Shown here piece by piece: positions 46,511 through 62,562 of a DNA stretch of 64,000 nt. This DNA comes from Uloborus plumipes (lineage: Eukaryota; Arthropoda; Arachnida; Araneae; Uloboridae): assembly GCA_038373865.1 (NCBI GenBank), contig JAXGGA010001103.1, positions 105,269 through 169,268 on the forward strand. The letters run 5' to 3'. Positions within the stretch are counted from its first letter, which is position 1; every line of letters begins with the position of its first letter. The translations under genes were made by a program, and so were the position numbers. The notes under the pieces are model-generated. The model searched no databases. It was not told the DNA's origin and worked only from the letters and a program-made list of their open reading frames with translations.

Positions 46511-48044
46511 ACTTAGAAATATATAAAAGAAAATTTATTAAAATGCACTATTATGCAATTATTGAGTTGCAAAAACGCATACATCGCACAAAACTTTATT
46601 GGCATTGTGTTGAAAGTTGGTGATTATAGAGGAGGTTTTAGGTGCTTTGGTTCACTTTTCCATTTTTCATTTTTCATCCCACTAAAAATAAAATGAACTT
46701 TTAAACTCTCTACGTTTACGAGTTTTCAGAAATCTTAAATTCCTCTTTCTTTTTTTTTTTTTTCAATTTAATCTTTAAACAGAACCTTGTAAAGTAAACC
46801 AATATTCTCAACATGCTGGGTATATTGTTCCGCATCATGCAAAAACCTTCTGTTACAATTTTAATGATAAATAGTGTAACTAACTTTATTTTGTGTTAAA
46901 AATGAAAAAAAATAGTTGATAGAGCTTAAAAACAAATATAACATATTAAACTTTACGAAATATCAAATTAACTAACTTTTAGTTTGTGACTAATTATAAC
47001 AGAAAAAGCTTTATTTTTTCAAGAGTCAGCACAACTTAAGTATTCAACAACTTCGCTGCTACTGTTATTAGAACAAGTTTTTATCATTCTTCTAACATTT
47101 TCATGCTTTTTTTTATGGTCCTTTAAAATTAGACGAAAACTCGCCCTTGGAAATTGTTCTGAAAAAATTATATCACATTTTATTGACAAACAATAAAGAA
47201 ATATATAAAATTGCGAAGTAGAAAACTTCCTTTTAAGAGCAGAGTTCAATTCATTACTCCAGATTAATAAAAATCGTTCAAAAAAAGTGTGTGGTTTTGG
47301 AAAACTGTTAGCTCTGCTAAAATAGCACTTTCTGGAAAAAATCGATACATACTGTACTATGTGATTTCTCTAAAAGTATTGTATGAGTATAAGAGCTTCT
47401 TACTGGTCATAAATCAAAGTAAAAAATAGTAATAGTATCAAAATAATTGAAACCGGTCCATTCTGATCTTAGGTCCAACGAAACACAGATTCTCCTAACT
47501 TCTACTGGAGAAGAAAAAGTCAGGGGGGGTGGGGGAGTTTAAACATTTGCAAACAGATACGAAGATATGAAAATTTTTCTCTTTTAACCAGAATTAAGCG
47601 AAGAGAAAAACCAGAAAAACAAGTGTCAAAGAACTAGTATCTAGACATCCGTATTTCCCCATTTGTCGTATTTTAACTAAATACATGGATTTATAAGTAC
47701 GTGATTGTAGTATGGGTTTATAAGTACTATATACATGACTAATTACGTGTGTTTTACCTTTAATCGCGGCCATTAGGCAGTATCCGCAGTGCTTCCCTAT
47801 AATTTGTTATGGTTGAGAATAATTATAAAATAACATAAGCTAAGTTAGGCAGACGATAAATAAAAATAACAGCAGAAGAATCATATTCAGTTAATTATTT
47901 TTTTTAATAAAACCATTATTACCTAGTAGAAAACATTTTTCTTAATATTGTACGAGACTGCTATTGAAACGGGTAGTTAAATAATCGTTTAACTGTTTTA
48001 AATACCCTGTATTTAAAGAGATACGGATTTGCCTCTAATCGATT
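46511..48044. other. AT-rich stretch, nothing recognised
   Basis: No conserved coding block or inverted repeat. A G-rich patch (CAGGGGGGGTGGGGGAG) occurs near 47521. Confidence 0.4.
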
Positions 48045-48330
48045 AATCTCTACGTGTGATGAATATGCACGTCGATATCAATTTCAGTCCTCATAATCTC
48101 GTCCCGATGTAACATGCCGCCGAGAACGAAAGCAAAGGTCCTCCTAACAGCGGAAGTGATATCGAGCCCTGTTCATTTATTCGCGGGAGGAAGAATTTGG
48201 CGCTCGCCCTCTGAATTGGAATTAGATGGCATTCGGCGAGTGGCGGATGTGAGTGATTTATCATTTATGTGGCGGCGGTATTGATCACGGCATGGCGTAA
48301 TGTTTAATATTCCTTCTTAAGTAAATGGAT
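48045..48330. promoter_or_regulatory. candidate conserved non-coding or enhancer-like block
   Basis: GC content is clearly above the flanks with CpGs retained (GGCGGCGGTATTGATCACGG, GAATTTGGCGCTCGCCC). TTTGGCGC near 48197 resembles an E2F-type site; homeodomain-like ATTA/TTTAT cores are present. Stops occur in all frames, so it is not obviously coding, and no repeat relative is in the window. Its nature is inferred. Confidence 0.35.
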
Positions 48331-53037
<4,707 letters not shown>

Positions 53038-53232
53038 TCAATAACACTTCCTGGAAGAGTCCGGATACTTTTCTTTCAGCTCAAATTTGAACTGTCTGAA
53101 CAGCTGTCGGTTTTTCTCCTGATCCGTGTCCTTATCTTTGTGGAACGACGATGGGGTCTTCAGTCCTTTATGAACAATGAATGCGTTGTTGAGAACGGAG
53201 AATTTGTATCCAGAAACATGCAGCTCACAAAC
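53038..53232 (-). CDS. B4GAT1: terminal coding exon of a B4GAT1-like beta-1,4-glucuronyltransferase
   Basis: The minus strand has a polypyrimidine tract and TATTTTAG acceptor ending at 53233. An in-phase exon of 64 codons and a TGA stop (53040-53038) follow. The peptide reads VCELHVSGYKFSVLN, AFIVHKGLK, a FH..K....N spacer, LFRQFKFELKEKYPDSSRKC and Y. This is the C-terminal signature of B4GAT1 in glycosyltransferase family 49. In animals this is a Golgi type II membrane enzyme that adds glucuronic acid to xylose on the O-mannosyl glycan of alpha-dystroglycan, priming LARGE. The catalytic part and membrane anchor are on upstream exons that I cannot find up to 64000, so a long phase-0 intron precedes this exon. 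It could be a displaced exon copy, but the intact frame and splice acceptor argue for a live gene. Confidence 0.85.
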   Translation of the reverse strand, partial: VCELHVSGYKFSVLNNAFIVHKGLKTPSSFHKDKDTDQEKNRQLFRQFKFELKEKYPDSSRKCY

Positions 53233-54378
53233 CTAAAATAAGAAAGAAAATGTCATTATGTATAACAAACTTGTTTTTTTCAACATGAAAGGTAATTCAA
53301 AAAATTTTGATTTGGGGGGTGAGGGGGCTATTAAAAACAAAAAAAGAAAAAAACTACAAGGTAATATAAAAATAAAAACGGCAACATAGGGAGTAACCTA
53401 GTATGCACAACGGCATACTAGGGAGCTTTTACGTGAAACTTCTCAAATCTCCACACGCAAAAGTTGGCATTTGACCCAATGGCACAGAAGCTGAAATGGA
53501 ACCCTACGTGATAGTTGCATGATGGTCCATAATGATCCCCATTGTTTGAGATCACATAACACCCCTGTGAAGTCATCAACAGGTTGCGGCAGGTTATTGA
53601 TGCTAGTAGGCGGCAACGCCACAAAGTAACTTTTCAGCGACTTTCTAAAATTATTATAAAATGATCAGTTACACCTTAATTGTTTCAATAACATCACAGG
53701 GAAGTTACATGAAACATGTCACAGCAAAACTCCAGAGAGATGAAATAATTCTGTAAATTTGTGGCTTGTTGCCGTTCTGAATGATTCCTGCGAGACTTTA
53801 TAATTCTGTCACTTTGTAACTAGTTGACTTCGTCACTTTGTGACTTGCTGTTGGTCCCCTGCGAAATGCCGTAGTTCTGACTTTTCAGTACTAGTGATCA
53901 TTGACTTCCACGAAACGAATGCAGTTCTGTCATTTTATGACTTGTGAATAGTGTGGCTCATGGTAACATCTCTGTAATTTGGCCATGATACGTGTTATCA
54001 GGGCGAAATCGTGCTCAAAGGTAGTACAGTAAAAGGTTGTATATAATTCTAATTGCGCTGATAAATGCTCCTGTCAAACAGAATGGCTATTTGTAAAAAC
54101 AAGATATCCGGTGTGCACTTGCACAGTTGAACACTATGAAACAGGTTCTGAAACACAACATGTTTGCACAACCGCATCAAGGAATACACGGTACCCAAGT
54201 TCCTTTCTGCGATGTTATGAATGTCGTAAATTAAACACTCTCACTCAGGAAGAAGAAAATTTGGTGCTTTTCACGTAGAACAGAGTCGGCAGTTGAACAC
54301 GCTAAAGATGTCAGGAAATGTAGCTTCTTCCCAAACCAACGTCTGAAAACAGGATCCTTTCCTTAGTCAACATTTGAG
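53233..54378 (-). other. likely intron of the B4GAT1-like gene
   Basis: Directly upstream (minus strand) of the exon acceptor. It holds no further GT49 coding blocks that I can recognise. A run of CTGTCACTTTGTGACTTG-like words at 53805-53945 hints at a decayed tandem repeat. The minus open frame at 53418-53624 has no motif. Confidence 0.5.
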
Positions 54379-54390
54379 CCGATTGTATTT

Positions 54391-54590
54391 TTTTTTTATA
54401 TATATAGAAGCCATCAGCTTCGACATACATGAGGAATGCGTACTATGCGCCTTGCTTCCTGATAAGCACAGGACATATTTACGGCAAAGAGATTGAAATA
54501 ACATCCATGGGCATCCAGGGCAGGGAGGGACTCGAACCCGCGACCACTTGCTTACGAGGAGAATACTCTACCTCCAGGCCACCATGGCTC
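54391..54590 (-). mobile_element. tRNA-derived SINE (family A), copy 2
   Basis: The minus strand from 54590 reads GGAGCCATGGTGGCCTGGAG, AGAGTATTCTCCTCGTAAGC and the B box GGGTTCGAGTCCC. The body ends GTATGTCGAAGCTGATGGCT and a short TATATATA tail. The target duplication CCGATTGTATTT is perfect at 54379-54390 and 54591-54602. The 64-residue plus frame across it is an antisense reading of the SINE. Confidence 0.93.
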
Positions 54591-54602
54591 CCGATTGTAT
54601 TT

Positions 54603-55492
54603 ATACCGGGACAAACGACATAGCTATTGCTGCCAGCTATTTACTCACTGAGAGCTAGATTTGATTTTTCGTGAAAACGCGCACAAAGATTCTTCTATTG
54701 CAAAAAAACACTTTATAGGTTAGACTCACGTCTGCTTCCTCAGCATCCTGAATTATCCCAATAATAATCTCTGAGAGGAGATTTCAAAAGCTGTTTTTTA
54801 ATTGATTGGTTCATGTTTATATTATAGAACAAATAAACATTATAGCTAAAGTGATTACAAAACCACAAAACTTTTTAATATAAAAAACAACAAAAGAAAA
54901 AAAGGTAAATTCCATTTTCTATTTCCTCCAGTTAATCTCTTTATGGAATTTTTCCGACCAAAGTACTTTCACCAACATTCCAACTTGTGTCTTTAAACCT
55001 CGAAAAAAGTTCTTAAAAAATCGCATTTTTCTTGTAAGTACTGCATACCGTAAGAAGTGGAAGCATAGGGAGTAAAAGCTTTTAAAAACAGACTCCACGT
55101 TAAGTGGAAGACAGAAAAACTAAAACAATATTTCCAGCTCTGAAATGGACTTCTTTATGCCAACTGAAGCTTAAAAGAGAGAAATGAAAAAAAGAAGAAG
55201 TATGAAAGGTAAAAACCTCTGTTCGGATATCATAATACTCTTTTTGCCTAGGAGAATTCCATTTTGTTTCTTTTACTGTGAGTAAGTGTTCTTTACCTGA
55301 CTTGTCTTTTACTTTTTTCATTGTCGTACATATTTATGTTACCAATACCTGCTTTTGAAGGAAAAAGAAACATTTGCTTTTCCTTGTGATCGTAAAACTT
55401 AGGCACTTTCATTTATTCCATCCCAAAAAGAAAATATCTGATACTTAATTCTTTTATGTCATCTTGAATGATTTACCTTTAATCATATTTTT

Positions 55493-55495
<3 letters not shown>
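54603..55495. other. unique AT-rich stretch
   Basis: The minus frame at 55100-55321 (MKKVKDKSGKEHLLTVKETK) is basic at its N-terminus and unrecognised. It has no splice signals that I trust. Confidence 0.4.
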
Positions 55496-55531
<36 letters not shown>

Positions 55532-55550
55532 GATAGATAGATAGATATAT
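55496..55550. repeat. (AT)n(GATA)n microsatellite
   Basis: An AT run to about 55526 passes into AGACAGATAGATAGATAGAT. Confidence 0.95.
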
Positions 55551-55988
55551 GTATACACAAGGAGTGGTACTTTCATGCACCAGCAGGACTCCAGCCATTT
55601 AGCATTCATATTACTAAATTAATACAAGCGGGACTTCTGAGTCCCGTCAGGACATAAAATTTAAAGCTACTATTCCTTACTATAAGCATACCAAATATCA
55701 CATAATTAGAGATTAAAAATTACATTATCTAACTTAGGTAACAAAACCACAACCCGTTCTTACCAAACACGCAAGATTTTTTGAGTGTAAAAACTCTTAA
55801 CGCTGCAATTTAAATAAAAATTCTTAAACATAGTTTAAAAAAACTAGAAAATACTCTTTTAAAGTTAATTTAAACAAAGGTTAAACTATATTTCATGATA
55901 ACTCTTAACTGATTTCCCTCTGATTTTCAAAACTATTGAATATCCGCTTAGTTTACATGCACTTATAATACCTGTACATCAACACATA
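55551..55988. other. short unique stretch, nothing recognised
   Basis: No coding block, inverted repeat or tRNA-like box was seen. GCGGGACTTCTGAGTCCCGT near 55629 is a small hairpin. Confidence 0.35.
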
Positions 55989-56022
55989 TCTCTACTAATA
56001 ATAAAGCTGAAGGTGGTTCTGT

Positions 56023-56067
56023 CTGTCCTTCTTTCTTTCTTTCTTTCTTTCTGTCTGTCTGTCTGTT
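56023..56067. repeat. (TTTC)n(TGTC)n microsatellite in Helitron copy 1
   Basis: TTCTTTC units pass into TCTGTCTGTC. The same tract recurs at 56995-57036 in the second copy and looks like a resident part of this Helitron family. Confidence 0.9.
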
Positions 56068-57494
56068 ACGCGCGTAGCGCCAAAACCGTTCGGTCGATTT
56101 TCATGCCACTTGGCACAAAATTAGTTTGTAGCATGTAGTTTTGCACCTCGAAGCGATTTTTCGAACATTCCATTTCGTTCTTTTTCTATTCGAATTCTTA
56201 GAGGAAATTCGATAAAATAGGGAAGAAATATTCCATACACATTTTCAAGTCTTATGTCATTCCAAAGCTTGAAATTTTCTGCACAAAATGACGTTTTTTC
56301 GAAGTTTCTACGATCATCAGGAGAGCTGTAACAATTGTTTTTAGAATCCCGAAATTCAAGGCTTACCTTCAGTAAGCAAGCCAAACGATTCTAAAGTGGC
56401 TTTGCTCGCGAATAAAATTTGTTTGAAAATAGAGATGAAATGAATTATTTTATCAACGGAAATCAACTTTTCATGTTGTTACCATGGTTACGTTTTTATT
56501 TCGTTCTTTTTCCCTTAATAATTTTAAAAATGTATTTGTTTTTGTAACAATCCAAACTCCAAGCCTTATTGAAATTAGTCAAATGAAATATTAAAAACCG
56601 TGATAAGATGGCACCTGTCAATCAAATGAGAAATCGAGTCCTTTCCTTAAAATACAGGATACCATTCTAAATTTATCGTCTGCAAAACATATTTTACTTC
56701 ATTATTAATTTATTTCAATATAAATTGCAGCAAATGGCTTGAGTGAACGAATTTAGCTTTTAATTTATCGTTTGCTGGTTGATCTTTGTCGATGTTTATT
56801 GTTTTTATTATCATTGTGAAGAATAATGCACGAAATTTCTATGACTAATACTTAAAATTTTAGGATCAGTTGAGTTTAAAAGAAAAAATTGCTCCAAATA
56901 TACTTTTGCAATGTGATTATTTATTGTTGGACTGTAATTTGCAGCAATAATTGCATTTCTCTACTAATAATAAAGCTGAAGGTGGTTCTGTCTGTCCTTC
57001 TTTCTTTCTTTCTTTCTTTCTGTCTGTCTGTCTGTTACGCGCGTAGCGCCAAAACCGTTCGGTCGATTTCCATGCCACTTGGCACAAAATTAGTTTGTAG
57101 CATGTAGTTTTGCACCTCGAAGCGATTTTTCGAAAATTCCATTTCGTTCTTTTTCTATTCGAATTCTTAGCGGAAATTCGATAAAATAGGGAAGAAATAT
57201 TTCACACACATTTTCAAGTCTTATGTCATTCGAAAGCTTGGAATTTTCTGCACAAAATGAAGTTTTTTCGAAGTTTCTAACATCATCAGGAGAGCTGTAA
57301 CAATTGTTTTTAGAATCCCGAAATTCAAGGCTTACCTTCAGTAAAGCAAGCCAAACGATTCTAAAATGGTTGAACTTTAGAATAAAATTTGTTTGAAAAG
57401 AGAGATAAAATGAATTATTTTATCAACGGAAATCAATTTTTCATGTTGTTACTATGGTTACGTGTTCATACTTATTTTTGTTTCTTTCTTTTTC

Positions 57495-57790
57495 CAGGGT
57501 TGTCAGCGTCTATCTTCGTAGGCTACGGCCAGACGTAGTATTTTTGATTCAACGGTAGTATTTTTTCGGCCCAAATAAGGAGCGTAGTATGTTTCTGGCA
57601 ACCCTGTTTCCAATACACTAATGACTTAATTAAAAGATTTGGCGGATTTTTTTTTTTTTTTTTTTCATTTTCATAGATTTCGCATTTCAGCAACATTGAT
57701 TTTGGCAATGTTTGGAAACAGTAGTATTTTGTAATATTTTTTTTAGAGGAGGCGTAGTTTTTTTTTTGTTCCAATTCTCTGGCAACCCTG
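57495..57790. mobile_element. 296-bp hAT-type MITE nested in the Helitron
   Basis: CAGGGTTGTCAG at the left pairs with CTGGCAACCCTG at the right. The 8-bp duplication TCTTTTTC is perfect at 57487-57494 and 57791-57798. The first Helitron copy (near 56505) has the uninterrupted sequence TTCTTTTTCCC at the equivalent site, confirming the empty site. An extra CTGGCAACCCTG at 57597-57608 suggests an internal rearrangement. GTAGTATTTT motifs recur inside. Confidence 0.92.
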
Positions 57791-57799
57791 TCTTTTTCC

Positions 57800-58350
57800 C
57801 GGTGAAGCGGTGAAGATGCTTTGGGACCCTGCTTGGCGCGTTTTCAAAAAGTCAACTACGCCAAATAGCTAGGGTTACCACGCTTGGCGCGCCTATCGTT
57901 CATTTAGCGAGAAAAGGGTACCTAAAGCACAGATTAACGAAATATCGTATCAATTGCGATATTGCATCGTTTTTTTAAAGTGTTTCATTTCGGAAAATGT
58001 ATTGTTTTGTTTTTTAAGCTAGGAAAGAAAACTTTCTTCTTCTCTTAAACTTTGGTAAGATTTCTGTTGGTTCCTGTTATCAACAAAATTGTTCTTATTT
58101 TCTCTTTTGGCTTATTTTTGTTCATCTCCCTTGGGGTTGCATTCGAATGTTCCAAGGGGGTGTTTTACCCCATTTGTCGGGTAAATCAGTGTTTTCAATG
58201 CAAGGTGATATGAATTGGTTAACAAAAGTGATATGAACTGGCGCGACCACTTGGCGATATATCGCCAAGCTTTTGATCGCCAAGTATTTGACGCCAATTG
58301 GCGATTTTTTTTTTTTTTGATTTAGGTTCAATTTGGCGCTGTTGGCGATA
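57800..58350. repeat. clustered TTGGCGCG and TTGGCGAT words in the Helitron interior
   Basis: GCTTGGCGCG occurs twice (57832 and 57882). TTGGCGATATATCGCCAAG, a perfect small palindrome, lies near 58250 and is followed by ATCGCCAAG, ATTGGCGAT and TTGGCGCTGTTGGCGAT to 58347. These may be the termini of a small nested element whose limits I cannot set. Confidence 0.5.
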
Positions 58351-58692
58351 TTTTGCGAAAAATCCACTGAATGATGTTAAAATCGATGATATTTAGGAGA
58401 TAAATCATTGTAAAACATTTTTTTGCGTTGTTTCGTAGCAAACTAGGGATACAAATGTTTGAATTGTTATCTTGCTCACTCCAAGCACTATTTTAGCACT
58501 TAAGGCATCTACTAAGAAATTTACACTTAAAATTAAGTAGTGTGGGGTCCATATCAGATCTTTATATCACTTTGAAGGAATTATAGTTGAATAAAACTAA
58601 AATAGAGCATTTTTTCTGCTATATCAATTCTTTTACAAATGAACTTTTAATTTTATACCACGGGCAAAGCCGTGCGGGTACCGCTAGTAATA

Positions 58693-58957
58693 TATAAAGC
58701 AGTGAGTAACCGCCCCTAAGCAAGGGCTAAAGCAGGAACATGCAATACACCACCAACTCGGCCATTTCGATCCATGGACTGTAGTTTCACGCTTATTGTG
58801 CGCTCATCAGCATGGAATACGAAAGTAGCCGAGTTGGAGAGCAAAGAAAGCGGAAAAAAACTGGTAACTAATGTGAAATTAGATGTATGTGTATTTTCGG
58901 TGTATTGCATCTTCCTGTCTTAGCCCTTGCTTAAGGGCGGTTACTCACTGCTTTATA
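58693..58957. mobile_element. fold-back element with CAGTGAGTAACCGCCC arms
   Basis: AAAGCAGTGAGTAACCGCCC at the left is mirrored by GGGCGGTTACTCACTGCTTT at the right, each continuing into AAGCAAGGGCTAA and TTAGCCCTTGCTT. The interior carries CCATGGACTGTAGTTTCACG and GTATTGCAT blocks that recur inverted at 59040-59181. It lies immediately after the Helitron 3-prime end. Confidence 0.8.
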
Positions 58958-59039
58958 CCCGAGCTCTGCGTTAAAATTTACGAGTTGTACCGTTCCCATG
59001 TGCGGTCACTCGCAGGTATTCTAATTTTACATTAGCTAC

Positions 59040-59181
59040 CAGTTTTTTTCGCTCTCTTTACTCTATAAGAGGATTTTTGCCTCCAATTCGGCTACTTTCG
59101 TATTCCATGCTGGTGAGCGCACAATAAGCGCGAAACTGCAGTCCATGGATCGAAATAGCCGAGTTGGCGGTGTATTGCACG
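59040..59181. repeat. inverted partial copy of the 58693-58957 interior
   Basis: CGGCTACTTTCGTATTCCAT, GAGCGCACAATAAGCG and CTGCAGTCCATGGATCGAAA are the reverse complement of blocks at 58740-58845. With the first copy they form a large interrupted palindrome. Confidence 0.75.
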
Positions 59182-60615
59182 TAAAATATAGTTCAGCCTT
59201 TCAGCACTAATGATAGTAATTAATAGTACTTTTATATTTGCAAAAAACGTGAATTTTATCTTTTATTCAGAGTTACATACATACATACAAACAAAAAAAC
59301 CCACATGTGAAACCAGTAAAAGCGTATTAAAAAGGGTAAAAACGATTAAAAAAAGCCAAAAGTAAGTCCAATCGCCAACAGTACAGCAACCCTTCCTTTC
59401 AAGCCACAAAATTAAATTTCTCACAATGTGAAGGACCATGAGAGAATCAGGGTGACACCCTCGTTAGTTAAATGGTCTCTTTAGTAGCCCTAACGAGGCT
59501 TTCCCATTCTCCAATGGTATTGATTTCTGACCCTGATTTCCTGTGCGATGGCGGGAGCGTCGGTGGAACTCTGCGAAAATCGAATTAAGCTGCTTCACTA
59601 AACGTTCGACATTTTTAGAACAGAAATGAGACGCTTTTTTATAAGTGTTTGACAAACGCAAGTTTAATCGCTCTTTGAAGACCGGGATTTCAAAGGAGGT
59701 TTCTTTCCTTGATCACGCACTAGATTGGACTAATTTTTTGCGTTGCTGGTTATGACTATGGTGATATAGATTTAAGTTTAACATTGAGTGAACAGACACA
59801 AATTGGGGTAATAAAAAGTGAATGCATGTAAGTGGACTTTTTGAAGCAAAATTTAAATCCTAAGTGGACTTTCGTTTAAAAATTTTTTTTTTAACCAATC
59901 TGTATAGTAACAACAGCCAGGGCAAAATTGATTATCTCTTGCGCAAAAACAGATGAATTTAAATCACTATCTGTACTATTCTTCCCAAATTTCTAATTTC
60001 GGCATTTACAACCCCCCTTTCGCTTCTATGTACTTCAGTTCAAACAGAAATCTCGAGCTAAAAGTTATATCAAAACCAATTGAAAGGGAAATTTATTGAT
60101 TTATTTATTTACTTTGTATATATTTTTAAAAGGAAGAAATCTCTAGGGAAAATTAAAAAATTAACATCTTTTGGTCTATTAATACGACGAAAGTCTCAAT
60201 GAAGAATGAGAAAGCTTGAAAAAAAAACGAACTATAGCAATCATTCACTCCATTATGCAGAATTTTTATAATTTGTAAGGATTCCCAAGATTGAGAACTA
60301 AAAAAGTTGTAATAGCTGTGTAATTTAATAAAAATGAATGGAAAAAAAGTTTTAATATGCTTTTGAAACTATTATTGTTGATTAACACGGGAAACGTCCA
60401 CCTGGAATCCAAATATGACCACTGTTTTCCCCATCATGCCCTACTTTTTAGAAATGGCACCTCCGTTTGTTTTCCATTTTGCGAAAGTTTTATAGTCATC
60501 ATTGTAATTCGGAAGGGAAAGGGGCATTTTAGATAACATCACGTATTACATTATTGAATGGATCTATGTCTTTTCAAATGCCTGAAAGGTAATTTCTTAC
60601 ATATCACATCCTTAA
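59182..60615. other. unique stretch, nothing recognised
   Basis: The minus frame at 59464-59661 (65 residues) has no motif. No other structure. Confidence 0.4.
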
Positions 60616-60623
60616 CTTGAAGG

Positions 60624-61432
60624 CAGTGGTTGGAAGTAGCGCGCTACAAGTAGCGAAACTACTGTAGTAGCTACATTTTTTAGTAGTTTGTAGCGTAGCG
60701 CACTACTTTTTAAAAAAAGTAGAGTAGTGAGTAATGCGATACTAATAATAGTAGTTTGTAGCGAGTTCTGGAAACTACTTTTAAATTTAAAAAAAAAAAC
60801 AAATAAAAAAAAATTAAAAAAAAAATCGACTTTGTCTGGTGCAAATCTTGCACGAGTATAGCAGCGGACCACAATGAGAAATTAAAGACATACAAAAAAA
60901 AGGGCTGATCTTTAATACATCATTTTGACAAAGCACATTCTACCTGTACGATGTCAATGGTTTATTTGGCCTCTTAATTTAAAAAGAACTTCAAATAATT
61001 TTCATGTTCCTAAATATTCCCTGGCAAGAAATTAAAAAAAAATGAAAGTTGAATTCTTTCAATCTTTCAACTTTTGAATCCTTTCTTGTGGCGAATATTC
61101 GTAAAAATTTTTAAAAAAAAATACCTAAAAAGGACAAATTTTAGAAAAAAAAAACCTGTACAAAAAGGAAAAATGACAAATAAATTCGAAGACAATTCCC
61201 AGTTTTATTCCATATTCAGATGTGTTAATTTATTACTTTATTATGTTAATTTATTATCACTTTTCGAATTTTTCCCGTCAATCATCAAACGGTATATGCT
61301 TTTCATTTATTTATTTTTTAAAAGTAGCGAAGTAGCGATTGCAATTCAAAAGTAGTTTGTAGTCGCTACATTTAAAAAAAGTAGTTGTAGTTATAGTTCG
61401 CTACAAAAGAAATGCAGTTTTTCCAACCACTG
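60624..61432. mobile_element. 809-bp non-autonomous hAT-type element
   Basis: CAGTGGTTGGAA at the left pairs with TTCCAACCACTG at the right (allowing one extra T). The perfect 8-bp duplication CTTGAAGG lies at 60616-60623 and 61433-61440. GTAGCGCGCTAC, AAAGTAGTTTGTAG and TAGCTACATTTTTTAG-type words cluster just inside both ends. The interior is A/T-rich with no transposase; frames at 60612-60895 and 61074-61355 are unsupported. Confidence 0.92.
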
Positions 61433-61440
61433 CTTGAAGG

Positions 61441-62341
61441 CACTTATGTATTGTCCGTGCATACCGCATTTGTATGAGAGATAAATATTGGATTGAGTAT
61501 AATAACCTAAATTCAATAAAATATACTCAAAAAACATCTCCAAGTAAGGGTCCAGTTCTTACCTTAAGTCTACAATGCAAGATAAATTGCAATAGGACAG
61601 AAAACTCAAGATTTTAGAAAATATTTCAAAAGTAGGCAGTATTAGCAAATGAGATCATGTTACAAGCGTAGTAAATTGAACAAATGCGTCACTAATCGTT
61701 CTAAGTACATAAAAATCCTCTTAAAGTGCCATTCAAAAGTAGTTGAAGCATCATTACTATTCCCAATGTGAGAATAGCAAAGTTAATCGAAAAAGGATGA
61801 TTTTGAAAACGAGAAATAGAAACATCGTAGATATAAGTAGAAAGTATTAATCATGAATTTTAACTAATTGGGTGATTTACGATAATTATATACACTCCGC
61901 TTCCAGATAAGTATTATAAAGTATTTTTTTTATAAAAAACTAAGGAATTTGGATCAAGCGCGCTTGCATGAGCTAACTTTGAATTTTTCGGCGAATATGT
62001 AAATTTTTTCTCGTTTGTCAATTGTGTCAATAGCTCCAAATAGAGTTTGACTGACGTCAAGCGTAGTGGCCACGCCGCATTTTTTCATTTCAAGTAAAAT
62101 GACGAAACCATTGAAGCAATACTAACTACTTGAGTAAAGGAGGTCTAGTCTCTGCCCAATACGGAAAAATTCTCCGCATTCAAAACCAACCCGTGACGTC
62201 ATTTTAACGTATGTAGCGAGACCAGCTAGTCTCTGCCCTTTTATTCCGCACGCAAAATACGTATTCTAAAATGTAAACATACGGAAAATTTACGCCGTCT
62301 TCTTTCAGGCGGAAAACCATTTTGCGTACTTAAAATCCAAG
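61441..62341. other. unique stretch; right part probably 5-prime flank of the Harbinger relic
   Basis: CTAGTCTCTGCCC occurs twice (62146 and 62228), each followed by AT-rich words with TTCCGCA/CTCCGCATTC. These may be terminal or subterminal repeats of the following transposon, but a clean terminus was not found. Confidence 0.35.
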
Positions 62342-62562
62342 ATGGATGCCGCGTTTGCTGCGTTGGATTAGCAACTAGAAGACGTTGAAAGATTGGAAAC
62401 GATAGAAAGAAATGGTGTTTAAAGACCAATTCAATGCTTTCGAGCTTTCAGATCGCAGATTTGTTAAACTTTTCAGATTAACAAAAAATTTAGCGATTGA
62501 TTGACCTCACGGAAGATATTAAAGATAGTTTTCCCGCCGGAAGACTACCAGCTCACTTGCGG
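62342..62562 (+). pseudogene. PIF/Harbinger transposase first-exon relic
   Basis: The ATG at 62342 gives MDAAFAALD, a stop, QLEDVERLETIERNGV and another stop. The next frame shows LSDRRFVKLFRLTKNLAID and, after a one-base slip, LTEDIKDSFPAGRLPAHLR. The exon closes on a consensus donor CGG|GTAAGT at 62563. The pattern F...FRL.K.L...L.....P before a splice donor is typical of the N-terminal end of animal Harbinger transposases. Catalytic DDE blocks were not found in the remaining 1.4 kb. Confidence 0.65.

Larger units (their letters stand above)
55989..58687 (+). mobile_element. Helitron with duplicated 5-prime half
   Basis: The 5-prime end TCTCTACTAATAATAAAGCT is present twice, at 55989 and 56958. 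It is followed by (TTTC)n(TGTC)n and GTTACGCGCGTAGCGCCAAA. The copies stay alike for at least 500 bp. One 3-prime end is seen: ACGGGCAAAGCCGTGCGGGT hairpin, then ACCGCTAG and T (CTAG at 58684-58687). No Rep or helicase is present. The second copy also hosts a hAT MITE (57495-57790). The outer copy may be a truncated Helitron into which the inner one inserted, or a tandem 5-prime duplication. Confidence 0.88.

Noticed and set aside
53418..53624. Upstream exon of the B4GAT1-like gene
   Set aside because: The minus-strand reading has none of the GT49 blocks expected before VCELHV, and no donor site matching a phase-0 junction was convincing.
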